From: Anaerolineae bacterium
GTDB lineage: Bacteria > Chloroflexota > Anaerolineae > Aggregatilineales > Phototrophicaceae
Length of the DNA: 64,000 nucleotides
NCBI GenBank assembly: GCA_022843385.1
Contig: JALHNT010000003.1
Location: 1-64,000 of the forward strand
Direction of reading: 5' to 3'
The notes beneath the pieces are model-generated. The model worked only from the letters and a program-made list of their open reading frames with translations, searched no databases and was not told the DNA's origin. Made by a program: the position numbers and the translations under genes. How positions within the stretch are numbered: the first letter of the stretch is position 1; the number at the start of each line of letters is the position of its first letter. Shown here one piece after another: positions 47,500 to 57,323 of the stretch.

Positions 47500-47532
47500 A
47501 GGGGCGGCTTTTCAGGGCCGCCTTTTGTTTTA
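47500..47532 (+). terminator. Rho-independent terminator
   Basis: GGCGGC-ttttcagg-GCCGCC-TTTTGTTTT. Confidence 0.75.
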
Positions 47533-48489
47533 CACCTTCTTGTCGCTGCGCGGATCGAGGGCGTCGCGCAGGCCATCGCCGACGAAGTTGATGCTCAACA
47601 CTGTCAGCAGGATGAGCAGGCTTGGGAAGAACCAGTACCAGGGCGCGTCACGGATGATCTGGAACTGCTGCGCTTCGGTCAGGATGTTGCCCCAACTGGC
47701 GGTGGGAGCCTGTACACCTAAGCCGAGAAAGCTGATATAGGCTTCCGAGAGGATGGCTGAAGCGACGCCGAGTGTGAGCGCGACGATGATCGAGGCCAGG
47801 GTATTGGGCAGGATGTGGGCGGTGATGATGCGCCAGTTGGGCAGCCCCAACGCCCGCGCCGCCAGCACAAATTCCGTTTCTTTGAGCGACAGCACATTGG
47901 AACGCACGATGCGTGCCAGACTCATCCAGCTCGTCAGGCCGATGATGATGATGATGACGACCACACTGCCGCTGAGGGTGCGCCCGAACAGCTCAATATC
48001 CGGGATGCGGCTGCCAAACGATTTCGCCATCACCAGCAGGAACAACAAGGATGGAATACTGAGCATGGCTTCGGTCAGGCGCATCAGTAGCGCATCGATC
48101 AGGCCGCCATAGAACCCGGCAATCGCGCCAACGGCTGTGCCAACCGTGACTTCGACCAGCACCGCCAGCAAGCCGATCAGCAGCGAAATCTGCCCACCAT
48201 AAATGGTACGCGCCATGATGTCGCGCCCGATGCGATCGGTGCCGAAGGGATGTTCTGCCGAGGGCGGGAGCAGCCGGATGCTGGTGTCGTTGCGATTGGC
48301 GTAGGCTTCAGTGAAGATGAACGAACCAACCACGATGTAGAGGATAACCCCGATCAGAATGACCAGGCCGAACATGGCCGCCCGATGCCGTAGAAAGCGA
48401 CGGATCACGCGCTGGGTTGGCGACTGGGGCTGAATATGGGCGTCAGTGGCGGCCAGCCGAACGGGTTGGGTGGTGGCGCTGCTTGCCAT
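47530..48489 (-). CDS. Oligopeptide/dipeptide ABC transporter permease (DppC-like)
   Basis: HPFGTDRIGRDIMARTIYGGQISL; EFVLAARALGLPNWRIITAHILPN. Confidence 0.93.
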   Translation of the reverse strand: MASSATTQPVRLAATDAHIQPQSPTQRVIRRFLRHRAAMFGLVILIGVILYIVVGSFIFTEAYANRNDTSIRLLPPSAEHPFGTDRIGRDIMARTIYGGQISLLIGLLAVLVEVTVGTAVGAIAGFYGGLIDALLMRLTEAMLSIPSLLFLLVMAKSFGSRIPDIELFGRTLSGSVVVIIIIIGLTSWMSLARIVRSNVLSLKETEFVLAARALGLPNWRIITAHILPNTLASIIVALTLGVASAILSEAYISFLGLGVQAPTASWGNILTEAQQFQIIRDAPWYWFFPSLLILLTVLSINFVGDGLRDALDPRSDKKV

Positions 48490-48503
48490 GGGGTGCCGCC
48501 TCC

Positions 48504-49529
48504 TTAGGTATAACGAATACGCGGGTCGAGCCACGTATAGACCAGATCGGTCAGCAGTTGAAAAACGACGACGGCCACCGTGATGAGCATCAGGATGCCC
48601 ATGATGACCGAATAATCCGCCCGTCCCAGGTGGTCGATGAACAGGCGCCCCATGCCGGGCCAGGCAAAAATGCTCTCGGTGACAATGGCACCGCCCAGCA
48701 GGAACGGCAGATCGAGACCGATGAGCGTTGCCAGCGGCAGGGCGGCATTCTTGAAGGCGTGGCGATAGAGGATGTTGCGCTCGGTTAGCCCTTTGGAACG
48801 CGCCGTGCGGATGTAATCCGAACTGATGACTTCGAGCATGTTGGAGCGAATGTAACGGCTGTAGGCGGCGATGCTGATGAGCGAGACCGTCAGCACCGGC
48901 AGCGTCATCGTCCAGACCAGTTCACCCAGGCTTTGGGTATCGCCGGGGTTGCTGATGGTGGGGAAGTAGGGCAGACCCCATTCACGGAACTTGACGGCGA
49001 AGATATACATCAGGCCGAAGCCGAGCAGGAAAATCGGCATCGAGAACATGATGAAGGAAAAACTGGTCAGGATGTTATCGATCAACGAATACTGACGGAT
49101 AGCCGATATGACGCCGATGAACAGCGCAAAGGCCCAGATCAGGACTTCCGCCGAGAGCATCAGCAGCAGGGTGTTGGGCAGCCGGTCCGCAATGATCTCA
49201 ATCGCTGGCTGGCGGGTGACAATCGAAATGCCAAAATCCCCCAGCAGGACACCGCGCCGGGTGCCGGGGGTTTCGGCGATGCCATCGCCATCGCGATCAA
49301 ACAGCGCCCACTGGTTGCCGATCAGCCAGTAGAGATATTGTTCCACCAGCGACTTATCCAGCCCCAGTTGACGCCGCAGCCGTTCCCGATCTTCAGCGCG
49401 GGGTGGCACCCGTCCGCCGAGGGTCGCCAGCGGGTCGCCAGCCGACTGGAGCAAGGCAAAAATGACAAAGCTGACAAACAACAATAACGGGATAGCCTGT
49501 AACAAGCGGCGGATGATATAACGCCCCAT
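48504..49529 (-). CDS. Oligopeptide/dipeptide ABC transporter permease (DppB-like)
   Basis: MGRYIIRRLLQAIPLLLFVSFVIF; DYIRTARSKGLTERNILYRHAFKNA. Confidence 0.93.
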   Translation of the reverse strand: MGRYIIRRLLQAIPLLLFVSFVIFALLQSAGDPLATLGGRVPPRAEDRERLRRQLGLDKSLVEQYLYWLIGNQWALFDRDGDGIAETPGTRRGVLLGDFGISIVTRQPAIEIIADRLPNTLLLMLSAEVLIWAFALFIGVISAIRQYSLIDNILTSFSFIMFSMPIFLLGFGLMYIFAVKFREWGLPYFPTISNPGDTQSLGELVWTMTLPVLTVSLISIAAYSRYIRSNMLEVISSDYIRTARSKGLTERNILYRHAFKNAALPLATLIGLDLPFLLGGAIVTESIFAWPGMGRLFIDHLGRADYSVIMGILMLITVAVVVFQLLTDLVYTWLDPRIRYT

Positions 49530-49598
49530 CGCCTCTTCCCCTGATAGGCGGAGGGGCGCACCCATGCAGTGCGCCCCAGCGTCGCGTCGTCGATGGTG

Positions 49599-51227
49599 TT
49601 AGCTGCTGATTTCCCAGTTGATGGCGTTCCACAGGGGATCAGCGCCGCTCACCAGGGTGTTGCTAATGCGGCCATTGATGGCCCACAGATCGGGGTCATA
49701 CCAGATGTTGGTCCAGACGACATCATCGAAGAGCATCTGGTCGATCTGATGGAAGAGGGCAACACGAGCTTCAAAGTCGGTGGTTTGGGCCTGTTCAGCG
49801 AAGAGGGCATCCAGTTCCGGATTGCAGTAGTAGTTGTCGTTGCTGCCATCCGGGTTCTCATCGCTGGGAACCTGAGCGCAGAGGAAGCGCGACACATCGG
49901 GGTCCGGGAAGAAGGGCGATGACGAGTATTCACCCATGTCATATGCACCGGTGGACATCGGACCGCCGTCGCCATAGCTGGCGAAGAAGATATCCGAGTC
50001 GAAATTCTGAATATCGACGCCGACGCCGGCATCAGCAAACGACTGCTGGACAATGGCCTGAACATCCTTACGAATCTGGCGCTGGTTGGTGACATAGCGC
50101 AGCACCAGCTCGACGCCATCCTTGTCACGGGTGCCATCGCCGTTGCTATCGACCCAACCGGCTTCGTCGAGCAAGGCCATCGCGCCGGCCGGATCATAGG
50201 GGATGGGTTCGGCGTTCGGGCGCATGTAAGGGGTGTTCTGCCAGAAGCTGGCACCGGTGCTGACCAGGCCGAGGTTGAGGTCGGCGTTGATGCTGTCGCG
50301 GTCAATCAGCATGACCAGGGCGCGACGCACATTGACATCTTGGAGGGCGGGATGACCGCGTTCCGGGCTGACATTGAAGAACAGACCTTCATTGTAGCCA
50401 GATGCAACTAACTCAACATTAACGCCGGCTTCGGTGAGCGCCGGGGTGTCGCCAGCAGCGACGAAGGTGCCAACATCGGCATCGCCGCTGACCAGCGAGG
50501 CCACCACTGTCGCGTCATCCGGGACGAACTGGACAGTGACATTCTCAATGTTGGCGCTGCCGAGGAAGTAATTGGCGCTGCGGGTGAACTTCATATTGCT
50601 GCCGGCTTCCCATTCCACGAACTGGTACGGGCCGCTGGTGACCGAGGGAGCGCGGTTGAATTCGGCTGCGTCCAGGCTGCCATCGGCCTCAAAGACCGGG
50701 CGCAGAATGTGGGCGGGCAGCGGCGCGGATGTGTTGCTGAACAACTGCGCCAGCCAGGGAGCAAAAGGCTGGTTGAAGGTGACCACGACGGTCGAGGCGT
50801 CCGGCCCTTCGACGCTCTTGATCTCGCTGTCATAGGGATATTTTGAACCAATGGTGTTCGAGTCCGATAGGATCATTTCGTAGGTGAAGACGAAATCATC
50901 CGAGGTGATGGGCGTGCCATCCGACCAGACCGCGCCATCCCGAATCTTGATGGTGATGACACTTCCATCTTCGCTGATGCCGCCATTTTCCAGGCTGGGG
51001 ATTTCAGCCGCGATGACCGGCACCGGGTTCAGCTCGTTGTCGATGAACCAGGGCGGGGCATAAAGCAGATCGGTCAGGGTGGTGGTGAACCACATCTGGG
51101 TATACATCGGGTTAAGGGTATCCGGCTCCTGCTGGAAAGCGATAGTCAGGGCGCTGTCATCCTGCGCCAGGGCGGGGGTAACCGCCAGCGCCAGCAGCAG
51201 CACCATTAAGAACAGACTGCGTTTCAT
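49599..51227 (-). CDS. Peptide ABC transporter substrate-binding protein
   Basis: Signal peptide; LTIAFQQEPDTLNPMYTQ; DGAVWSDGTPITSDDFVFTYE; NVRRALVMLIDRD. Confidence 0.93.
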   Translation of the reverse strand: MKRSLFLMVLLLALAVTPALAQDDSALTIAFQQEPDTLNPMYTQMWFTTTLTDLLYAPPWFIDNELNPVPVIAAEIPSLENGGISEDGSVITIKIRDGAVWSDGTPITSDDFVFTYEMILSDSNTIGSKYPYDSEIKSVEGPDASTVVVTFNQPFAPWLAQLFSNTSAPLPAHILRPVFEADGSLDAAEFNRAPSVTSGPYQFVEWEAGSNMKFTRSANYFLGSANIENVTVQFVPDDATVVASLVSGDADVGTFVAAGDTPALTEAGVNVELVASGYNEGLFFNVSPERGHPALQDVNVRRALVMLIDRDSINADLNLGLVSTGASFWQNTPYMRPNAEPIPYDPAGAMALLDEAGWVDSNGDGTRDKDGVELVLRYVTNQRQIRKDVQAIVQQSFADAGVGVDIQNFDSDIFFASYGDGGPMSTGAYDMGEYSSSPFFPDPDVSRFLCAQVPSDENPDGSNDNYYCNPELDALFAEQAQTTDFEARVALFHQIDQMLFDDVVWTNIWYDPDLWAINGRISNTLVSGADPLWNAINWEISS

Positions 51228-51387
51228 CGAGTAGCTCCTTAAACGAATATTCATCACGCCTTTACCTGCGTGGCACGAATGATAACTCACACTGTTATCC
51301 ATGCAAGTTTTCGACTGATCGAGTTTTTCGTCAGCGGCGTTGTGATGAATACCCCTTGACAGGGAGCCGGGTTCATATTGAGCGTCT

Positions 51388-51756
51388 GCCGCCGGCGGAT
51401 CGGAATTGCGGTGGCGGAACGACGGGAGCGATCCGCCACTATCCGCCGCCGGAAGACTTCACCACTGGGAAGCAGAGCGAGCCTGCGTAAATTTCTGCAA
51501 ATGCGGCAAATTCTGCACCGCCTTTTTTGCAGTTTGTGCAGAATAGCTTTCAGCCATCATCCTTTAGTCTGCTGACTATCGACTGACGACTGATCGCGGC
51601 GCGGACAGTTCGGTTTCGGCGCGGTCAACTCACGGGAGCAACTGCCTGGCGCTGGCCTGTACTGGAGGCTATATGGGGTTGTTAAGTTGCACGGGGAAAT
51701 GATGCCATCTCCCACATGATTAGTATAGAACAAAAGGGCTAAGTCTGTCAAGCCCC
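51388..51756 (-). repeat. Non-coding promoter-bearing element, copy B (adjacent to RT-TIR gene)
   Basis: Reverse complement collinear with 30035-30566 in at least five conserved blocks separated by variable spacers. Confidence 0.85.
51722..51751 (-). promoter_or_regulatory. Sigma70-like promoter of copy B
   Basis: Minus strand TTGACA (51751-51746), 18 bp, TATACT (51727-51722). Confidence 0.7.
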
Positions 51757-51853
51757 GCATTAGTGGGGTATCCTAGCATCATACTGTAAATACAGACACA
51801 TAAGAGTACTCCATACACTATGATATACTGTAGATAACATCCTTGGAAATGAG

Positions 51854-54451
51854 TTGTTGCATTACTTTGGACACAACCCTCACATGACCAGCCTCAACGA
51901 TCAAGAATTCAATAGTTTTCTCAGTATTGAAAACTTCCTATTAGCATGGGAGCGTCTCCAGCGATCAACAAGGTACGAAACCAAGGATCGCCTGGGATTA
52001 GCTGTTTACAAGCCGCAAATTGAGCAACATATTCAACTATTGGTAGACAAGATTGTGGCTGGAACCTATCTTCCCGAAGAACCTCATGTTATTTTCCAGC
52101 CCAAAAAAGATGGCACAAAACGGATGTTATCCTTCTTGTCTATGGATGACCGCCTAGTCTACCAAGCCTTGGGAAATATCATCATCAACAACACGTATTC
52201 TGAAATTTGGAAATTGCATCAAGAGAAGCGAATATATGCAAACATTCCCAATCGACCAGAAGATGTTAAGGCCTACCCCCATATCTTTAAGCCAACATTT
52301 ACTATCAACCCCGGTACCTCATATGCTGTGATAGGGCAATACGAAATATTTGTTTCAGATGTAATCAAGGCTGTAAAGGATTTGCGGGATCATTCTAAAG
52401 AATCTTGGTTGATTCGGACGGATATCTCCAGTTTTTATCCTTCAATATCTCACGAGCTTTTCCTTACCATGCTTGCTGAAAGGCAATGGTTAACTGATGA
52501 ACGCTTGATAAGATTACTAGGAGAGTGTCTATTTATTTGGAGAGAAGACAAGACAACAACACGTGGACTTCCAGTCGGATATGAAACCTCCGATTATCTG
52601 GGAGGTTTATTCCTGCAAAATTTTGATAGGTCAGATCGATTTAAAGATCTTCGCTTATTGCGATACGTGGATGACATATATGTTTTTGTCGAATCTAGAA
52701 GTTTGCTTCGGAAGACGTTGAGGGACATTGATATTGAATTTGAGAAATTGTTGCTGAAACGAAATGTAGAGAAGACCAAGAAGTTTAACTTGGCTATTAC
52801 TCCCATAGACAATATTATTTCAGATATTCAGAATCACCTTTCTCATATTTTGATTGACGTACAAGGACATCAATCTCAATTAGCATTGCGTCAGGAATTC
52901 TCCAAAGCCTATACTTCAAATCCAAGCAAAGATACTGATCCGCTTGGTGTATGTAGCCCGGAAAAAATGATTGTACCTTCCACAATTGCATTTGTACTTT
53001 ACCGGTTATGTGTAACGGATGATAATGTACGCGAAGTTGCGCTGGGCATGTTGGTAAGTTATCCCAAATACGCAAAACATGCGGCAACTTATCTTGCTAA
53101 GAACTACGCTCTTGATGATGAAGTTGTTGAGTTCTTGGGGCACATACTAAGTGACGAGGAAGAACACTCTTCAGTGCGATTCCATGCTCTTGAAGGTCTT
53201 GTGCAGATGCGAGGCTTTAAGCACGTTGAAGATTACCTGTTTTCTTCGTATTTTGATATGAATCTGCAATATAAGATTTTGGATTTATTTGATCGCTATG
53301 CTGACTGGGATAATCGACATTTTGAATACTGCAATCACCTTTTGCATTGTGACAGGTATGATGTATCAGCCAAAGCATTAAAGATTATCTTTGATCGAAT
53401 CAGCGATGTAAACGACAAGATTGAACTAATCAACTTTGGATTGGATAGCTCGCACTCTTTTTTGCGAAGAACAGCCATTTTTTTGTGGCGCAGTCAGATT
53501 GATATAGACGATAGCAATTTGCACTTGTCGAATGTGCCACTTGAAGAACGGGACAAATTATTACCTACAAATACTATTCAGTTACTCAGAAGTTTTTCGA
53601 ATAACTTAGGAAAGTTATTTGGAATTAATTTTTCCAATAAATTCCCTTTTTATATGTTGGAGCTTAACAAAATACAGTTGAATCAGAAAATCCTCACAAT
53701 ACGCGACACAAATGACGGGAAGCTGTTTATCAAAAATATTAACGACATTACGGTTGAACTTCTTAATGCCATTGCAGCAGTTGAAGGCAATCACAAAAAG
53801 TCTATCCTTGAAATAGAGACTATATGCAAGGAATTATATCATAAAGATGATATAGTGTGGAATAATACCAGCTTGTTGCGCGACACTGTCAAGAAGTTAA
53901 ACCCCGAAGAAGCTCCAGAATACTCAACGCGATCCGCGATAATGACTCAACTGAGCAAGCTTTTTCGACATCTATTCGCACAATTGCATGACAGATTCCT
54001 GGGAGTTCCTATGCGTGATCTAATTTTTGTATGTTATGCAAAGAAGAATAAATCCTGGCTGGAAGACAAATTGCTACCCGCGTTGCGTGGACGAATTGGT
54101 GACAAGTCTAGGATTTGGTATGATGAGGTCGGGATAGAAGGAAGTGATATTTGGAGGCAAAAAATAGACTCGGCGTTACATCGAGCCAAAATCGCAGTGC
54201 TCTTGGTCAGTGCTGAGTTTTTTGATTCAGATTTCATCATGAATCATGAATTGCCGTACATATTGGATCACCATGGGTTAGGCGAAATCCTCATTTTCTG
54301 GATACCTATCGGGCATAGTAGAGTTGATTCCCACGAACTGTATGAAATCCAGTGTGTGGTTGATCCTCAAAATCCACTCGTAGGAAAGAGTGAGGCTGAA
54401 ATACAGGCAGCATTTAAGAAGCTGGCAGATGCTGTCTATAAAATTCTATAG
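51854..54451 (+). CDS. Reverse transcriptase - HEAT-like - TIR fusion protein, putative anti-phage defence
   Basis: RT: KKDGTKRMLSFLSMDDRLVYQAL, RTDISSFYPSIS, TTRGLPVGYETSDYLGG, LRYVDDIYVFV. TIR: RDLIFVCYAKKNKSWLEDKLLPALRGRIGDKSRIWYDEVGIEGSDIWRQKIDSALHRAKIAVLLVSAEFFDSDFIMNHELPYIL. AT-rich relative to neighbours. Confidence 0.92.
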   Translation: MLHYFGHNPHMTSLNDQEFNSFLSIENFLLAWERLQRSTRYETKDRLGLAVYKPQIEQHIQLLVDKIVAGTYLPEEPHVIFQPKKDGTKRMLSFLSMDDRLVYQALGNIIINNTYSEIWKLHQEKRIYANIPNRPEDVKAYPHIFKPTFTINPGTSYAVIGQYEIFVSDVIKAVKDLRDHSKESWLIRTDISSFYPSISHELFLTMLAERQWLTDERLIRLLGECLFIWREDKTTTRGLPVGYETSDYLGGLFLQNFDRSDRFKDLRLLRYVDDIYVFVESRSLLRKTLRDIDIEFEKLLLKRNVEKTKKFNLAITPIDNIISDIQNHLSHILIDVQGHQSQLALRQEFSKAYTSNPSKDTDPLGVCSPEKMIVPSTIAFVLYRLCVTDDNVREVALGMLVSYPKYAKHAATYLAKNYALDDEVVEFLGHILSDEEEHSSVRFHALEGLVQMRGFKHVEDYLFSSYFDMNLQYKILDLFDRYADWDNRHFEYCNHLLHCDRYDVSAKALKIIFDRISDVNDKIELINFGLDSSHSFLRRTAIFLWRSQIDIDDSNLHLSNVPLEERDKLLPTNTIQLLRSFSNNLGKLFGINFSNKFPFYMLELNKIQLNQKILTIRDTNDGKLFIKNINDITVELLNAIAAVEGNHKKSILEIETICKELYHKDDIVWNNTSLLRDTVKKLNPEEAPEYSTRSAIMTQLSKLFRHLFAQLHDRFLGVPMRDLIFVCYAKKNKSWLEDKLLPALRGRIGDKSRIWYDEVGIEGSDIWRQKIDSALHRAKIAVLLVSAEFFDSDFIMNHELPYILDHHGLGEILIFWIPIGHSRVDSHELYEIQCVVDPQNPLVGKSEAEIQAAFKKLADAVYKIL

Positions 54452-54501
54452 GCTACTTTCCATTTATACTAACTTTCGTCAATAGTGATAATGGCGAACC
54501 A

Positions 54502-54534
54502 CAAAAGGGCGAGCCACACGGATGTGACCCGCCC
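54502..54534 (-). terminator. Rho-independent terminator of M16 peptidase operon
   Basis: Minus strand GGGCGGGTCACA-tccg-TGTGGCTCGCCC-TTTTGT. Confidence 0.75.
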
Positions 54535-54542
54535 GGCGGAGA

Positions 54543-55823
54543 TCAAGCGTCGGGGCCGGCGACGGCCACCACAAAGGCGTCGGGGTTCCAGTAGCGGCGG
54601 ATGGCCTGCTGCAAGTCGTCCTGGGTCAGGCGGTTGATGTCGTCGGTGAAACGGAGCAGGTTATCCAAACCGAGGTTGTACATCTCCATGTTGAGGATCG
54701 ACCCGGCGATGCCCTCATTGCTTTCCAACTGCAAGGGCAGGTGGCCGGTGAAATACGACTGGTTATCGCTCAGGTCGTCGGCGCTGACCGGTTCATCGAG
54801 CATAACCTTGACCTCGTGGATCATGGCGTCGATGGCCTTCTGCACATTGGCCGGGTTGACGCCAGCGCTCAGGCTCCAGGCCCCCGGCCCCTGTCCGCCT
54901 TCGATGCTGCTATAGGCGTAGTAGGCCAGCCCCAGTTCTTCACGCACATGCTCACCGATGCGCCCCATCATGCCGAACTGCCCCAACACACTGTTCGCCA
55001 GCGTGGCGGCGCGGTAATCCGGCTGGTAGCGCGATGGCCCCGGCACGCCGATGACAATATCCGATTGTGATTTGCCCGGCACATTGACCGAGGCGCGGCG
55101 GATTTCCGCTGGCGCTTGCAGATCGGGCAGGGTGGGCTTGGGCGGCTGGGCCGGGTTAGCCCAATCGCCGAGCTTCTGCCGTACGATCTCGACCGCTTCC
55201 TGGGTTTTGACGGCACCGACGATGGTGATGACCAGCCCGCGCGGGCCGTAGTGCTGCTGGTGGAACTGCGCCAGATCGCTGAGGGCGATGTTGGGCAGCG
55301 TCTCCAGTGTGCCGCGCGCGCTGTAATGATAGGGGTGGCTTTCCGGGTAGAGGTTCTCGCGGAAGGCGCGGTTGGCGCGGTAGCGGGTGTCCTGCTGGCG
55401 GTACTGCATATAGGTCAGGGCTTCGCCGCGCAGTCGTTCTACCTGTGACGCCGGGAAGGTGGGGTAGCGCAGCACATCGGCGAGCAGATCAATCAGCAGC
55501 GGTAAATCTTCGGCCAGCGCCTTGCCGCTGAAGCCGGTGGTGTGTCCGCTGGCGCCTACGTCCATATCGGCACCGATGTCTTCCAACGCCGAGTGGATGG
55601 CATCGAAATCGCGATGCTGCGTCCCGCGCATCAGGGCGCTGGCGGTCAATGAGGCTAGGCCGGATTTCGCCGGCGCTTCCTGTAGGCTGCCGGTTTGCAG
55701 CGCCCCGGCCATGACTACCGATTGGGCGGCGTAATTCTCATAGGCCAGGATGGTGATGCCGTTCTCCAGCTCGACGCGGGTGATACTATCCGGCCCAGGC
55801 AGCGATAGTCCGTTGACGCTCAT
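54543..55823 (-). CDS. M16 family metallopeptidase-like protein, probable non-catalytic subunit
   Basis: ENGITILAYENYAAQSVVMAGALQTGSLQE; no HxxEH motif; M16 C-terminal domain pattern. Confidence 0.88.
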   Translation of the reverse strand: MSVNGLSLPGPDSITRVELENGITILAYENYAAQSVVMAGALQTGSLQEAPAKSGLASLTASALMRGTQHRDFDAIHSALEDIGADMDVGASGHTTGFSGKALAEDLPLLIDLLADVLRYPTFPASQVERLRGEALTYMQYRQQDTRYRANRAFRENLYPESHPYHYSARGTLETLPNIALSDLAQFHQQHYGPRGLVITIVGAVKTQEAVEIVRQKLGDWANPAQPPKPTLPDLQAPAEIRRASVNVPGKSQSDIVIGVPGPSRYQPDYRAATLANSVLGQFGMMGRIGEHVREELGLAYYAYSSIEGGQGPGAWSLSAGVNPANVQKAIDAMIHEVKVMLDEPVSADDLSDNQSYFTGHLPLQLESNEGIAGSILNMEMYNLGLDNLLRFTDDINRLTQDDLQQAIRRYWNPDAFVVAVAGPDA

Positions 55824-57121
55824 TCCATCTCCTCCTCAACCATCTCGCCGTTCTCGGTCGCCACCGGCACGAACCAGCCGACAGTGCGGTTCGACGGGCG
55901 GAGATACTGCTGGGCGACGGTCTGCACATCATCGATGGTGACCGCTTCCAGTCGGGCGAGGTAATTCTCGAACCAGGTGTGACTCTCGAAGTTCTCGGCG
56001 AAGGCCAGCCAGAACGCCTGGGCGGTGACGCGCTCGGTGCTATAGGCGAAGAGCGCCCGCGCCTGCTTGCGGGCTTTGTCCAGTTCGCGCTGGCTGATCG
56101 GCTCATTCAGCACCCGTTCGATCTGGGTATCGAAGGCGGCTTCGACTTCTTCCAGCGTCCGGCCATCACGCACCGTTGCTACGAAGTCATAGAGATACGG
56201 GTCAATCGACGGCAGCAGCCCGCCATCGATGTCGGCGGTTAGCTCGGTCTCGACCAGCGACTTGTACAGCCGGCTGGTCTTGTTGTCGATCCCGCCGCCG
56301 CCCATGCCACTGGGGCCGGTCAGCACGCTGTTGAGGATCGCCAGCTTGAACCAGTCATCGTGGGTTGCGGGTGGGACGCGGTAGGCGATTTCGAGGAACT
56401 GGGTGTTGCCCGTCCGCTCGACCATCACGCGCCGTTCGCCCTTCTGCTCTGGTTCAGGCCGGACGAACAGATCAACCTTCTCGCCTGATGGAAGGGTGCC
56501 GTAGAGTTGATTGACTCGCTTGAGCATGTCGCTGGTCTTGAAGTCCCCGACGGCGACGGCGATGGCATTGTTGGGCATGTAGTGACGCTTGTAGTGGCCG
56601 TAGAGATCATCACGGCTCATCGTCCGCAGGTCAGTCTCGTCGCCGATGATCTCGTGATGATAGCCATGCACCCGGAAAGCCGCCGCCCGCACTTCCTCAC
56701 CCAGCCAGAACAGTGGCGAGTTTTCTGACCCCTGCCGTTCCGAGATGATGACGGTGCGTTCCGACTCGACTTCTTCCGGGTCGAACAGGGCATTGACCAT
56801 ACGATCGGCTTCCAGCCGCAGGCCGAGGTCGATGCGGTCGGCTGGCATGGTCTCGTAATAAGCGGTGTAATCCATCGAGGTCTGGGCATTCCAGTTGCCG
56901 CCCTCGCGGCTGATCTGACGATCCAGGTCGCCGCCGGGGAACTGTTCGGTGCCTTTGAACATCATGTGTTCGACCCAGTGCGAGACACCGGTCTTGCCGG
57001 TTGGCTCGTTGCGACTGCCGATGCGATACAGCACCCACCAGCTAATGACCGGGGCACTGTGCTGCTCTTTCAACAAAACAGTCAATCCATTATCCAGGAC
57101 ATGGCGGGTAACACCGGCCAT
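55820..57121 (-). CDS. M16 family metallopeptidase (catalytic)
   Basis: GVSHWVEHMMFKGTE (HxxEH) zinc motif. Confidence 0.93.
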   Translation of the reverse strand: MAGVTRHVLDNGLTVLLKEQHSAPVISWWVLYRIGSRNEPTGKTGVSHWVEHMMFKGTEQFPGGDLDRQISREGGNWNAQTSMDYTAYYETMPADRIDLGLRLEADRMVNALFDPEEVESERTVIISERQGSENSPLFWLGEEVRAAAFRVHGYHHEIIGDETDLRTMSRDDLYGHYKRHYMPNNAIAVAVGDFKTSDMLKRVNQLYGTLPSGEKVDLFVRPEPEQKGERRVMVERTGNTQFLEIAYRVPPATHDDWFKLAILNSVLTGPSGMGGGGIDNKTSRLYKSLVETELTADIDGGLLPSIDPYLYDFVATVRDGRTLEEVEAAFDTQIERVLNEPISQRELDKARKQARALFAYSTERVTAQAFWLAFAENFESHTWFENYLARLEAVTIDDVQTVAQQYLRPSNRTVGWFVPVATENGEMVEEEME

Positions 57122-57323
57122 TGTGACTCCTTACAATGCTCCGCAGACAAGGGGGTGTCGGCGACGATTGAACGACAAAATAGGGGACGTTACTGCCATC
57201 CCCCGACGATCTGTAGTGTATCAGCCTGTTAAATCAATTGCTACTGGCATAAGGGGTAGGGCAAGACGATCACCCGATTGCAGTCCATGATGGGATACTC
57301 GGAGCGTGTGAAAAGTGTGGCCT

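Noticed and set aside
30035-51756. The two inverted non-coding copies as ends of one 21.7 kb composite transposon
   Set aside because: Copies are diverged, intergenic and lack transposase or target duplications; the genes between are ordinary housekeeping and secreted functions and include the peptide ABC operon. Two independent copies of a repeat/ncRNA family is simpler.
51854-54451. RT as a group II intron or DGR
   Set aside because: No maturase/X domain, no HNH endonuclease, no intron 5' GUGYG or domain V-like hairpin noticed, and no TR/VR repeat pair seen near the gene.
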